A stretch of 27,806 nt of DNA, from IMG/VR virus record IMGVR_UViG_3300020470_000166, positions 1 to 27,806 of that record. The stretch is one strand, 5' to 3'. This DNA comes from a virus. The translations under genes were made by a program, and so were the position numbers. The first letter of the stretch is position 1. The number at the start of each line of letters is the position of its first letter. This document shows, piece after piece, positions 21,604 to 27,806 of this stretch. The notes beneath the pieces were generated by a model. That model had not been told where the DNA came from. It saw only the letters and a program-made list of their open reading frames with translations, and did not search any database.

Positions 21604-22594
21604 AGAAATTGTAAAAGAAATCGGAGATGACTACACCCAACTCGCAAGAGACATCGACGACACAGAAGAATATATTGATACGGGCAGTTACATCTTTAAT
21701 AGCCTTCTTTCGGGTTCTATTTTTGGCGGTGTATCTAGGAATAAGATTACTGCCATTGCTGGCGAGTCTAGTACTGGCAAAACTTTCTTCTCCCTCGCAG
21801 TTGTCAAGAATTTTCTGGACAATAATCCTGACGGTTACTGTCTTTATTTCGATACTGAAGCTGCTGTTAATAAGGGATTACTTGAATCTCGTGGGATTGA
21901 CCTAAATAGGATTGTGGTGGTGAATGTAGTCACCATAGAAGAGTTTAGATCAAAGGCGTTAAAGGCAGTTGATATATACTTAAAAAAATCTGAAGAGGAA
22001 CGCAAACCCTGTATGTTTGTGTTAGACTCTTTAGGAATGTTGTCTACTGAAAAAGAAATCAGAGATGCATTAGATGATAAACAAGTCAGAGACATGACCA
22101 AATCTCAACTTGTTAAGGGAGCATTCCGTATGCTAACATTAAAACTTGGTCAAGCAAACATACCCCTTATAGTTACAAATCACACATACGATGTTATCGG
22201 TAGTTACGTCCCTACTAAAGAAATGGGAGGAGGCAGTGGCCTCAAGTACGCCTCGTCTACGATCATTTATCTCAGCAAAAAAAAGGAAAAGGATCAGAGC
22301 GAAGTTGTTGGAAACATTATTAAAGCTAAGACAGCCAAGTCTAGACTTTCCAAAGAAAACAAAGAAGTAAATATACGTCTTTATTTTGATGAGAGAGGAT
22401 TAGATCGTTATTACGGTCTATTAGAACTAGGTGAGATAGGAGGGTTGTGGAAAAATGTCGCAGGTAGATATGAGATTAATGGTAAGAAGGTTTATGCCAA
22501 AGCAATCTATAAAGATCCTGAAGATTATTTTACCGAAGAGATATTAGAAAAATTAGATGCTATAGCAAAAGAAGAATTTAGCTACGGCAGATAA
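21587..22594 (+). CDS. uvsX: UvsX RecA-like recombinase
   Basis: A 335-residue strand-exchange protein that forms filaments on single-stranded DNA and starts recombination-dependent replication. It has Walker A GESSTGKT (residues 59-66), the catalytic-acid region LYFDTEAAV, Walker B PCMFVLDSLG, and the loop/DNA-contact region with LIVTNHTYDVIGSYVPTKEMGGGSGLKYAS, in that order. Length is a little below T4 UvsX (391). There are two adjacent ATGs (21587 and 21590). The AAGAGG at 21578-21583 is better spaced for the second, so the protein may begin MDFLKE. It overlaps gp41 by one base. Confidence 0.95.
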   Translation: MMDFLKEIVKEIGDDYTQLARDIDDTEEYIDTGSYIFNSLLSGSIFGGVSRNKITAIAGESSTGKTFFSLAVVKNFLDNNPDGYCLYFDTEAAVNKGLLESRGIDLNRIVVVNVVTIEEFRSKALKAVDIYLKKSEEERKPCMFVLDSLGMLSTEKEIRDALDDKQVRDMTKSQLVKGAFRMLTLKLGQANIPLIVTNHTYDVIGSYVPTKEMGGGSGLKYASSTIIYLSKKKEKDQSEVVGNIIKAKTAKSRLSKENKEVNIRLYFDERGLDRYYGLLELGEIGGLWKNVAGRYEINGKKVYAKAIYKDPEDYFTEEILEKLDAIAKEEFSYGR

Positions 22595-23967
22595 TGGACA
22601 CTATTGAAGTAACTATTTTAGAGAATCTCATTTACAATGAGGAATACTCTAGAAAGGTGATACCTTTTATTGAGCCTGATTATTTTCAGGAGCAAGGACA
22701 AAAATTAGTTTTTGAAGAAGTTGTTCAATTTATAACTAAGTATGATACTCAGATAACTGTTGAAGCACTGTTAATTGAGATATCAAATCGTAGGGATCTT
22801 ACTGAACAGTTGCTTAAAGACGTTCAGGTTTTAGTTGGTAATCTTGAACATAGTCCACAGGATGAACAGTGGTTATTAGATTCTACTGAGAAGTGGTGTA
22901 GGGAACGTGCTATTTACTTAGCACTAATGGAATCAATAGGAATTGCAGATGGACAAGATGACAAGAAAGGAAGGGATGCTATTCCTAGCATTTTGTCTGA
23001 CGCTCTGGCTGTTTCTTTCGATAATAATATAGGACACGATTACTTTGGTAATGTTGATGAACGTTATGAGTACTATCACAAGAAGGAAGAGAAGATCCCA
23101 TTTGATCTTGAATACTTTAACAAGATTACAAAGGGTGGAGTACCGAATAAGACTCTCAACATTGCTCTCGCTGGCACAGGTGTTGGAAAATCTTTATTCA
23201 TGTGTCATGTGGCAAGCTCAGTGTTGTTCCAAGGCAAAAATGTTCTCTACATTACATTGGAAATGGCAGAGGAAAAGATTGCGGAGAGGATTGACGCTAA
23301 TCTACTTAATGTCAACATACAAGATATAACAGATCTTCCTAAACCAATGTTCCAAGGGAAGATTGATACTCTTATGGGTAAGACACAAGGGCAACTTATC
23401 ATTAAAGAATACCCTACTGCGTCTGCACACTCAGGACATTTCAAAGCATTACTTAATGAACTTGCATTGAAGAAGTCATTCAGACCTGATATAATATTTG
23501 TAGATTACTTAAACATCTGTGCTTCCAGTCGTTACCGTGGGAACTCAACAGTCAACTCATATTCATACATCAAAGCGATTGCGGAAGAACTCCGTGGTCT
23601 CGCTGTTGAAGCGAATGTTCCTATCATCTCAGCGACTCAAACTACTCGTAGCGGATTTGGTTCTAGTGACGTTGATCTTACCGACACCTCTGAATCTTTT
23701 GGCCTTCCTGCTACTGCTGATTTTATGTTTGCACTTATATCGACAGAAGAGTTGGAAGGTATGAATCAGATAATGGTAAAGCAATTAAAGAATAGATATA
23801 ATGATCCTACAATGTTTAAGAGATTTGTTGTAGGTATTGATAGAGCAAAGATGAGATTATATGATGTTGAGCAAAAGGCACAAGAAGGTGTAGTTGATAA
23901 TGGTCATGATAAGGAGGATACTCCTGAGACTAAGTTTAAGGATAAGTTTGGAGGATTTACCTTTTGA
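22594..23967 (+). CDS. 41: Replicative helicase gp41 (DnaB-like)
   Basis: A 457-residue hexameric helicase that unwinds ahead of gp43 and recruits primase. A helical N-terminal domain (about 1-130) is followed by a RecA-type motor: Walker A GTGVGKSL (194-201), the strand-and-glutamate LYITLEMAEE, Walker B PDIIFVDYLN, and SATQTTRSGFG (motif H3/H4). Length is close to T4 gp41 (475). The TAATG with uvsX points to co-translation. The end is Lys/Asp-rich, FKDKFGGFTF. The primase gp61 and loader gp59 are not in this window. Confidence 0.95.
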   Translation: MDTIEVTILENLIYNEEYSRKVIPFIEPDYFQEQGQKLVFEEVVQFITKYDTQITVEALLIEISNRRDLTEQLLKDVQVLVGNLEHSPQDEQWLLDSTEKWCRERAIYLALMESIGIADGQDDKKGRDAIPSILSDALAVSFDNNIGHDYFGNVDERYEYYHKKEEKIPFDLEYFNKITKGGVPNKTLNIALAGTGVGKSLFMCHVASSVLFQGKNVLYITLEMAEEKIAERIDANLLNVNIQDITDLPKPMFQGKIDTLMGKTQGQLIIKEYPTASAHSGHFKALLNELALKKSFRPDIIFVDYLNICASSRYRGNSTVNSYSYIKAIAEELRGLAVEANVPIISATQTTRSGFGSSDVDLTDTSESFGLPATADFMFALISTEELEGMNQIMVKQLKNRYNDPTMFKRFVVGIDRAKMRLYDVEQKAQEGVVDNGHDKEDTPETKFKDKFGGFTF

Positions 23968-24527
23968 TACATGAAGTCCGTAATTTTATAGAACCTGAGA
24001 TATGCCAATGGGTTATAGATTGGTTTGAGAATACTCCTAAAGATTATGATAATTTACAGGACGAATTCTTTTTGGGTAGGACTATTGCAATATCTAATGT
24101 AAATCAATATGAAGTTAAAAAAAGATTTAAGATATTTGATCAGATGATGGTTCAAACCATTGCTAAATTATTTCCTGAGGATGAATATATTTTTACTGAG
24201 AATACAAATGTAGTTAAGTGGCCTTCTGGAATACGTGCTTCGGATACAAGCAGTTATGCTATGGACCCTCATAGGGATAATGAATATGATCTTGAGAAGG
24301 ACGAGCATTTAACAATGAGGGATTATACTACTATATGTTATTTGAATGATGACTATGATGGTGGACATACATTTTTTCCAGAATATGGTACGGAGTGTAT
24401 TCCTGAGACTGGTAAGGTAGTATTTTTACCGAGTGATATATTACATGGTGTTACTTCAATTCGTGGTGGTACTAGATATACTATTGCTACTTGGTTTACT
24501 AGAGATAGGGAGTCGATAGAATTTTGA
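23964..24527 (+). CDS. 2-oxoglutarate/Fe(II) oxygenase, prolyl-4-hydroxylase-like (TTG start)
   Basis: A 187-residue dioxygenase. The iron triad is His103 and Asp105 (PHRDN) and His161 (LHGVTS). The 2-oxoglutarate arginine is Arg171 in GGTRYTIATWF, and the strand TTICYLNDDYDGGHTFFPE is typical of the prolyl-4-hydroxylase group. The frame needs a TTG start at 23964-23966, overlapping the gp41 stop as TTGA, because no ATG is available before the conserved N-terminal region IHEVRNFIEPE. The substrate is unknown. Such oxygenases are frequent in T4-like cyanophages and may hydroxylate structural proteins or nucleotides. Confidence 0.85.
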   Translation: MIHEVRNFIEPEICQWVIDWFENTPKDYDNLQDEFFLGRTIAISNVNQYEVKKRFKIFDQMMVQTIAKLFPEDEYIFTENTNVVKWPSGIRASDTSSYAMDPHRDNEYDLEKDEHLTMRDYTTICYLNDDYDGGHTFFPEYGTECIPETGKVVFLPSDILHGVTSIRGGTRYTIATWFTRDRESIEF

Positions 24528-25024
24528 ATATACCTTTAGAGTTGATGGGAGATCCATCTGAAATTGAATATCCAGATAGAAGACAGTTTCCATGTGATAA
24601 GACAGTGGATAAGTGGAAGTCTATTGGACATCTTTACGTTAACTATACGGGATTATTGAGAGAGGAATATAGAGGACTTCCTGATTGGTGTACTAAGGTG
24701 AAGAACTATCTTGTTAACAAATACGAGTTACAAGATGCTTGTTCATCTATCTACTGTATGCCACCAGGAACGATTATGCCAGAGCATAGGGATACTTATC
24801 CACGTTATAAGTCTATGCATAATCTTGACAAATTAGAAAAAATCTGTAGAATATTAGTATTCCTAAATGACTGGGAATCAGGACATTACTTCGAGGTTGA
24901 CACAAAACCAGTAGTGAACTGGACCAAAGGAGAATATATAATGTGGAGAGGTGATACACCGCATATTGCGGCTAATGTTGGATCTACCAACAGATATACT
25001 ATGCAAATTACAGCACATGACTAA
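24524..25024 (+). CDS. Second 2OG-Fe(II) oxygenase, aspartyl-hydroxylase-like (TTG start)
   Basis: A 166-residue protein unlike the first in detail but with the same active-site plan. It has His88 and Asp90 (PEHRDTYPRY), His147 (TPHIAANVG) and Arg157 (NRYTMQITA). CRILVFLNDWESGHYFE supplies the core strands, and EYIMWRGDTPH is similar to the Asp/Asn beta-hydroxylase group. It too starts with TTG (24524-24526) in a TTGA overlap; ATG 24545 would remove only seven residues and is an alternative. It overlaps the next gene by eight bases. The two oxygenases are adjacent and presumably co-expressed, but do not look like recent duplicates. Substrate unknown. Confidence 0.8.
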   Translation: MNIPLELMGDPSEIEYPDRRQFPCDKTVDKWKSIGHLYVNYTGLLREEYRGLPDWCTKVKNYLVNKYELQDACSSIYCMPPGTIMPEHRDTYPRYKSMHNLDKLEKICRILVFLNDWESGHYFEVDTKPVVNWTKGEYIMWRGDTPHIAANVGSTNRYTMQITAHD

Positions 25025-25295
25025 AATCAAATTGACAAAAAAGCAAAGACATCAAGTTAAATCTAGGTGGTATTATATTTTCTGGGGTGCTGCTACAGTA
25101 TCTGTCTTTGCTGGACAAATGTATGTTGGATCTGGATATCGTCAGATGTCAAGATCTTTTAATCGTATTTTGGATGCGGTTATTATTGAATTAGTAGAAG
25201 ATAAAAAACATTATCCTAAATTGGAACCAGTCCCAGATCATTGGGAGGAAGAGGGCATGTGGCATCCTACTGATCCACCAATTAGGGTATGGTAA
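25017..25295 (+). CDS. Membrane-anchored hypothetical protein
   Basis: A 92-residue protein. I chose ATG 25017 (MTKIKLTKKQRHQ) rather than the further upstream ATG 24951, which lies deep within the oxygenase. It has a basic N-terminus, one membrane helix (about 18-38, WYYIFWGAATVSVFAGQMYVG), then a helix and a Pro/Trp-rich tail (PVPDHWEEEGMWHPTDPP). The positive-inside rule puts the N-terminus in the cytoplasm. A similar basic/helix/WxP arrangement occurs in marine T4-like phages, from memory. Function unknown. Confidence 0.75.
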   Translation: MTKIKLTKKQRHQVKSRWYYIFWGAATVSVFAGQMYVGSGYRQMSRSFNRILDAVIIELVEDKKHYPKLEPVPDHWEEEGMWHPTDPPIRVW

Positions 25296-25308
25296 TTAAA
25301 GGAGGGAT

Positions 25309-25635
25309 ATGAGTCCAGATAGACACGATATCCCAATCATTGGAGACTTCTATACAAAAGCAGAAGTGGATAAAATGATTGCGGATGCTCTAGCAGAAGC
25401 AAGAGCGATTGATGAAGCATCTATGCGGAAACATAATCGTGATGCTACGATCATAAGTATGATCCTTGGGTTTACTTGCCTTGCATTATTCCTTGATGGA
25501 TTACTTCGCATACTCGGAATCATTCCACCATTTATGGATTTAGATGTTAATGTTATAGATGACATCATTGATAAAGTAGAAGGTGATATGATGCCTATGA
25601 TTCAAGATACTTATAAGAAGATTCCAAAATGGTAA
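25309..25635 (+). CDS. Membrane protein with N-terminal coiled segment
   Basis: A 108-residue protein with a strong Shine-Dalgarno (AAGGAGGG, 25298-25305). The start reads RHDIPIIGDFYTKAEVDKMIADAL, a phrase similar to short tail- or capsid-decoration repeats (xxTKAEVDxxI) seen in phage proteins. It is followed by an Ala-rich helix, a membrane helix (about 46-73) and an acidic C-terminal part. It pairs with the membrane protein upstream at a 13-base gap and overlaps the sulfotransferase by seven. Function unknown. Confidence 0.7.
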   Translation: MSPDRHDIPIIGDFYTKAEVDKMIADALAEARAIDEASMRKHNRDATIISMILGFTCLALFLDGLLRILGIIPPFMDLDVNVIDDIIDKVEGDMMPMIQDTYKKIPKW

Positions 25636-26345
25636 GAAGAGCAGTTATTGATTATTTGGTTGATGAGTATCCTGAGTACTGCTCTACATTTACCTTTAAA
25701 TTGCATAAAGGATTACCAGGACAAGCAATTCATAGAGATGGTTTTATAAATTGTTACTTAGATGTTAAACGTAAGTTAGTTTATTTACATGTTGATAAGT
25801 GCGGTAGTACGTCAATAACATCAGCATTCTTAATGGAAGGAGAGAGTTTTATTCCTCTTGAGAAGTTTCCTAAAGCGAATGACTATGATGCTATGGCAAA
25901 GTTTTTAGTTGAGAGTGGATATACATTTTTTTCAATGTCTAGAGATCCTGTTAGTAGATGGATTTCTGGACTTAATGAGTTTATGTGTAGATATAAAGCA
26001 CCTACTGAATGGGTAATTAAACAAGTCAAAAATAAGAAGTATGTATTTGATGAGCATACCGCACCACAGCACTTGTTTTTAAGACTATGTTCGGATTATA
26101 ATGGTACGATAAAGTTACTTAAATTAGACAGTCACTTAAATGATAAGGTTAACAATTATCTTAGAAGTGTTCCAGGTAGGGAACATAAAGATCTAGAGAT
26201 AGGTCATTTAAGAGACTCTAAATATTTTGTGCCAAATTGTACTATGTTAGCGAAGAAGGTATTTCACACATACATTGAACCTGACATGGAAGCCTTTAAT
26301 AAATTTTATGCTCCCGACTATGAGTTATACAGTTCCGCTGAATGA
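25629..26345 (+). CDS. Sulfotransferase-family protein (PAPS-binding)
   Basis: A 238-residue protein with the two motifs of PAPS-dependent sulfotransferases. The 5'-phosphosulfate loop is HVDKCGSTSI (residues 54-63; typical HxPKxGSTS). The 3'-phosphate motif is SRDPVSRWISG (104-114; RDPxxRxxS). A histidine-bearing pair between and after these may be catalytic. These enzymes move sulfate from PAPS to sugars or tyrosines. The first 45 residues do not match the family and hold IHRDG, reminiscent of a dioxygenase-like HxD, probably coincidental. It starts a block with an aminotransferase and a glycosyltransferase, so glycan sulfation is the likely job. Substrate unknown. Confidence 0.8.
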   Translation: MVRRAVIDYLVDEYPEYCSTFTFKLHKGLPGQAIHRDGFINCYLDVKRKLVYLHVDKCGSTSITSAFLMEGESFIPLEKFPKANDYDAMAKFLVESGYTFFSMSRDPVSRWISGLNEFMCRYKAPTEWVIKQVKNKKYVFDEHTAPQHLFLRLCSDYNGTIKLLKLDSHLNDKVNNYLRSVPGREHKDLEIGHLRDSKYFVPNCTMLAKKVFHTYIEPDMEAFNKFYAPDYELYSSAE

Positions 26346-26958
26346 TCAGGTTGCCAGAGATTGTGCAATAAAAGAATTTGAAGATTTATTAGCAGAATTT
26401 TATGGTGCTCCATATGCAATAGCAGTGGACTCATGTACTCATGCAATGGAATTGTGTATGAGATATGAGAAGTATGATACTGTTAAAGTTCCTACTCATA
26501 CTTACCTATCAGTACCTTTGATAATGAAGAAGATAGGTGGTATTAAATGGAGATGGGAAGATCTTGAATGGAAAGAATATTATTATATTACTGGAACAAA
26601 TATAATTGATGCTGCTGTGATATGGAAGAAGGATTCATATATTCCTGGTACATATTTTTGTTTAAGTTTTCAGCAAAGAAAACATCTACCGTTAGGACGT
26701 GGTGGTATGATTCTTACTGATGATCCTAAAGCATATTATTATCTAAAGAAGATGTCATGTGATGGTAGAGATTTTTATAGACCTTGGAGAGATCAAGATA
26801 TAGATGTTATGGGTTATCATTATTATATGACTCCAGAAAAAGCAGCAGAAGGTATAGATAAATTTCAGGATGCATTGGTAAAACCAACTAGGGAATGGTC
26901 TTACAAGGATTATCCTTACTTACCAGGATTGAGTGTATTTAAATATGACAAGTTTTGA
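26320..26958 (+). CDS. Minimal DegT/DnrJ/EryC1-type PLP aminotransferase
   Basis: A 212-residue protein; ATG 26320 (MSYTVPLNDQ) is preferred over 26275, which lies inside the sulfotransferase. It overlaps that gene by 26 bases. EFYGAPYAIAVDSCTHAMEL matches the DegT N-terminal cofactor region, THTYLSVP the next strand, and SFQQRKHLPLGRGGMILTDD the PLP-lysine loop (Lys121 expected to hold the cofactor). It ends with MTPEKAAEGIDKFQDAL. Typical family members have about 370 residues. This one lacks most of the middle and C-terminal segments yet keeps the lysine loop. A sugar-amino-transfer role with the neighbouring glycosyltransferase is likely, but activity is uncertain. Confidence 0.8.
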   Translation: MSYTVPLNDQVARDCAIKEFEDLLAEFYGAPYAIAVDSCTHAMELCMRYEKYDTVKVPTHTYLSVPLIMKKIGGIKWRWEDLEWKEYYYITGTNIIDAAVIWKKDSYIPGTYFCLSFQQRKHLPLGRGGMILTDDPKAYYYLKKMSCDGRDFYRPWRDQDIDVMGYHYYMTPEKAAEGIDKFQDALVKPTREWSYKDYPYLPGLSVFKYDKF

Positions 26959-27806
26959 TGATAAACTGAAGGGGTTGCCTCCCATATTTTATTTAAATAT
27001 GGATCATAGAACTGAGAGGAAGGCACACCTTGAGAATGAATTTAGTAAGTGGGGTATCACAGATTATACTAGGGTATCTGCTAATAGATTTCATACAAGT
27101 AAAATAAGTGAATGGGGTCATAAATTAGACTTGATGCTTCTTGCTCCATCTGATGCATCAATTGTAATGAATGAGTTCTGGACATTTATTGATTGGTATG
27201 ATTCTGGTATATCAGAAAATATGCTTTTGATACAGGATGATTTGGCATTAGATCTAATAGAGCATTGGCCATTTGATTGGAAGACTTTATATAATAATTT
27301 ACCATATGATTGGGATATAGTACAACTATACTATTGCCATAATGATTATATAAGAATGCACTTATCACCTAGAATTGGTGAGAGTTCATCTGCTGCATGT
27401 ATTCTCATTAACAGACACTTTGTTGAGAAGTTAAAGAAGTTACATCTTCAACCTGATGGATCATTTAAATTGAAGAATGATCTAAGAGATGTTACTGTTC
27501 CACCAGAATGTTATAGTAGTGATGACTGGTTAATATATCAAGTTGGTAAGTCATATACATTACCTGTTTTTGCTTTAAACCAAAGACTAGCAACACGACC
27601 AGATAATAGACAAGAAGCAAATAAAGATGAAGAAGTATATGATGAAGTAGTTGCTCAGTATCATAATAAAATATATGATATACTAGCAACAACATGTACT
27701 AGAAAGTGGTGGGAAACTCAGAGCAAGAGATTTACTGCTGATGATATTTTAAGTTGGGGTTCTAGTGTACATAATGATATGATTATTCAATTACCTCAGT
27801 ATGATA
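26945..27806 (+). CDS. Glycosyltransferase family 25-like protein (partial at right edge)
   Basis: An open frame from ATG 26945 that overlaps the aminotransferase stop by 14 bases and stays open to the window edge (287 residues, no stop seen). PIFYLNMDHRTERKAHLENEF matches the GT25 opening (I-N-L-x-x-R-x-x-R), and MLLIQDDLALD resembles the [EQ]DD motif that binds the metal and nucleotide sugar. The rest has many aromatics and a charged linker (RQEANKDEEVYDE). GT25 enzymes decorate lipooligosaccharides or collagen-like chains. A sulfotransferase and sugar aminotransferase directly upstream make a glycan-modification module. The C-terminus and final length are outside the window. Confidence 0.7.
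   Translation, partial: MTSFDDKLKGLPPIFYLNMDHRTERKAHLENEFSKWGITDYTRVSANRFHTSKISEWGHKLDLMLLAPSDASIVMNEFWTFIDWYDSGISENMLLIQDDLALDLIEHWPFDWKTLYNNLPYDWDIVQLYYCHNDYIRMHLSPRIGESSSAACILINRHFVEKLKKLHLQPDGSFKLKNDLRDVTVPPECYSSDDWLIYQVGKSYTLPVFALNQRLATRPDNRQEANKDEEVYDEVVAQYHNKIYDILATTCTRKWWETQSKRFTADDILSWGSSVHNDMIIQLPQYD

Noticed and set aside
1-27806. tRNA genes, CRISPR arrays, insertion sequences, integrase or attachment sites
   Set aside because: Reading both strands gave no cloverleaf with conserved T-loop, no regularly spaced repeats, and no transposase or integrase motifs.

Overview
The window (27.8 kb, AT-rich, every supported gene on the + strand) reads as the DNA replication and recombination core of a T4-like myovirus. 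The gene order gp55 - gp47 - gp46 - gp45 - gp44 - gp62 - regA - gp43 - uvsX - gp41, together with a CobS-type AAA+ ATPase, an Hsp20 chaperone and many small conserved ORFs, fits a marine cyanophage of the Prochlorococcus/Synechococcus type. The host is inferred from gene content; nothing in the window names it directly.

Layout. 1-3436: end of the late sigma factor gp55, two small genes, and the gp47/gp46 recombination nuclease. 3433-4703: a sugar-nucleotide epimerase and two small ORFs. 4713-8261: a large metallopeptidase-like/VWA protein (CobT-like) and its partner AAA+ ATPase (CobS-like); both lie behind an identical 11-base TATAATGTGTA element. 8277-9693: an acidic protein with a DUF3310-like tail, and the sliding clamp gp45. 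9693-11167: a beta-class DNA methyltransferase and three small proteins. 11157-14773: gp44, a small beta-rich protein, a putative PvuII-like restriction endonuclease coupled to a Dam-type methylase, a small protein, gp62 and RegA. 14807-17191: a full-length glycogen phosphorylase with its own promoter, unexpected in a phage. 17276-17877: Hsp20 and a 51-residue peptide whose tail matches the C-terminal motif of CP12. A strong terminator then overlaps a perfect TTGACA-N17-TATAAT promoter that drives two small paralogous proteins and DNA polymerase gp43. 21095-23967: three small ORFs, UvsX and the gp41 helicase. 23964-27806: an accessory run of two 2OG-Fe(II) oxygenases, two membrane proteins, a sulfotransferase, a minimal DegT-type aminotransferase and a glycosyltransferase that runs off the right edge.

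How the genes work together. gp43, gp45, gp44/gp62 and gp41 make up most of a T4-type replisome, while UvsX and gp46/gp47 support recombination-dependent replication. RegA would repress early translation, and gp55 with gp45 would switch on late genes. Around this core sit cargo genes that may redirect host carbon (glycogen phosphorylase, CP12-like peptide), modify or attack DNA (two methyltransferases, PvuII-like nuclease) and modify glycans or proteins (epimerase, sulfotransferase, aminotransferase, glycosyltransferase, oxygenases). Genes are packed with 1-26 base overlaps, mostly ATGA or TAATG, so translational coupling is likely throughout. No tRNA, CRISPR array, insertion sequence or attachment site was seen, and no stretch above 300 bases lacks a gene.

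The most interesting points are the phage glycogen phosphorylase, the PvuII-like nuclease/Dam pair, the CP12-like peptide, and three diverged small beta-rich paralogs beside clamp-loader and polymerase genes.
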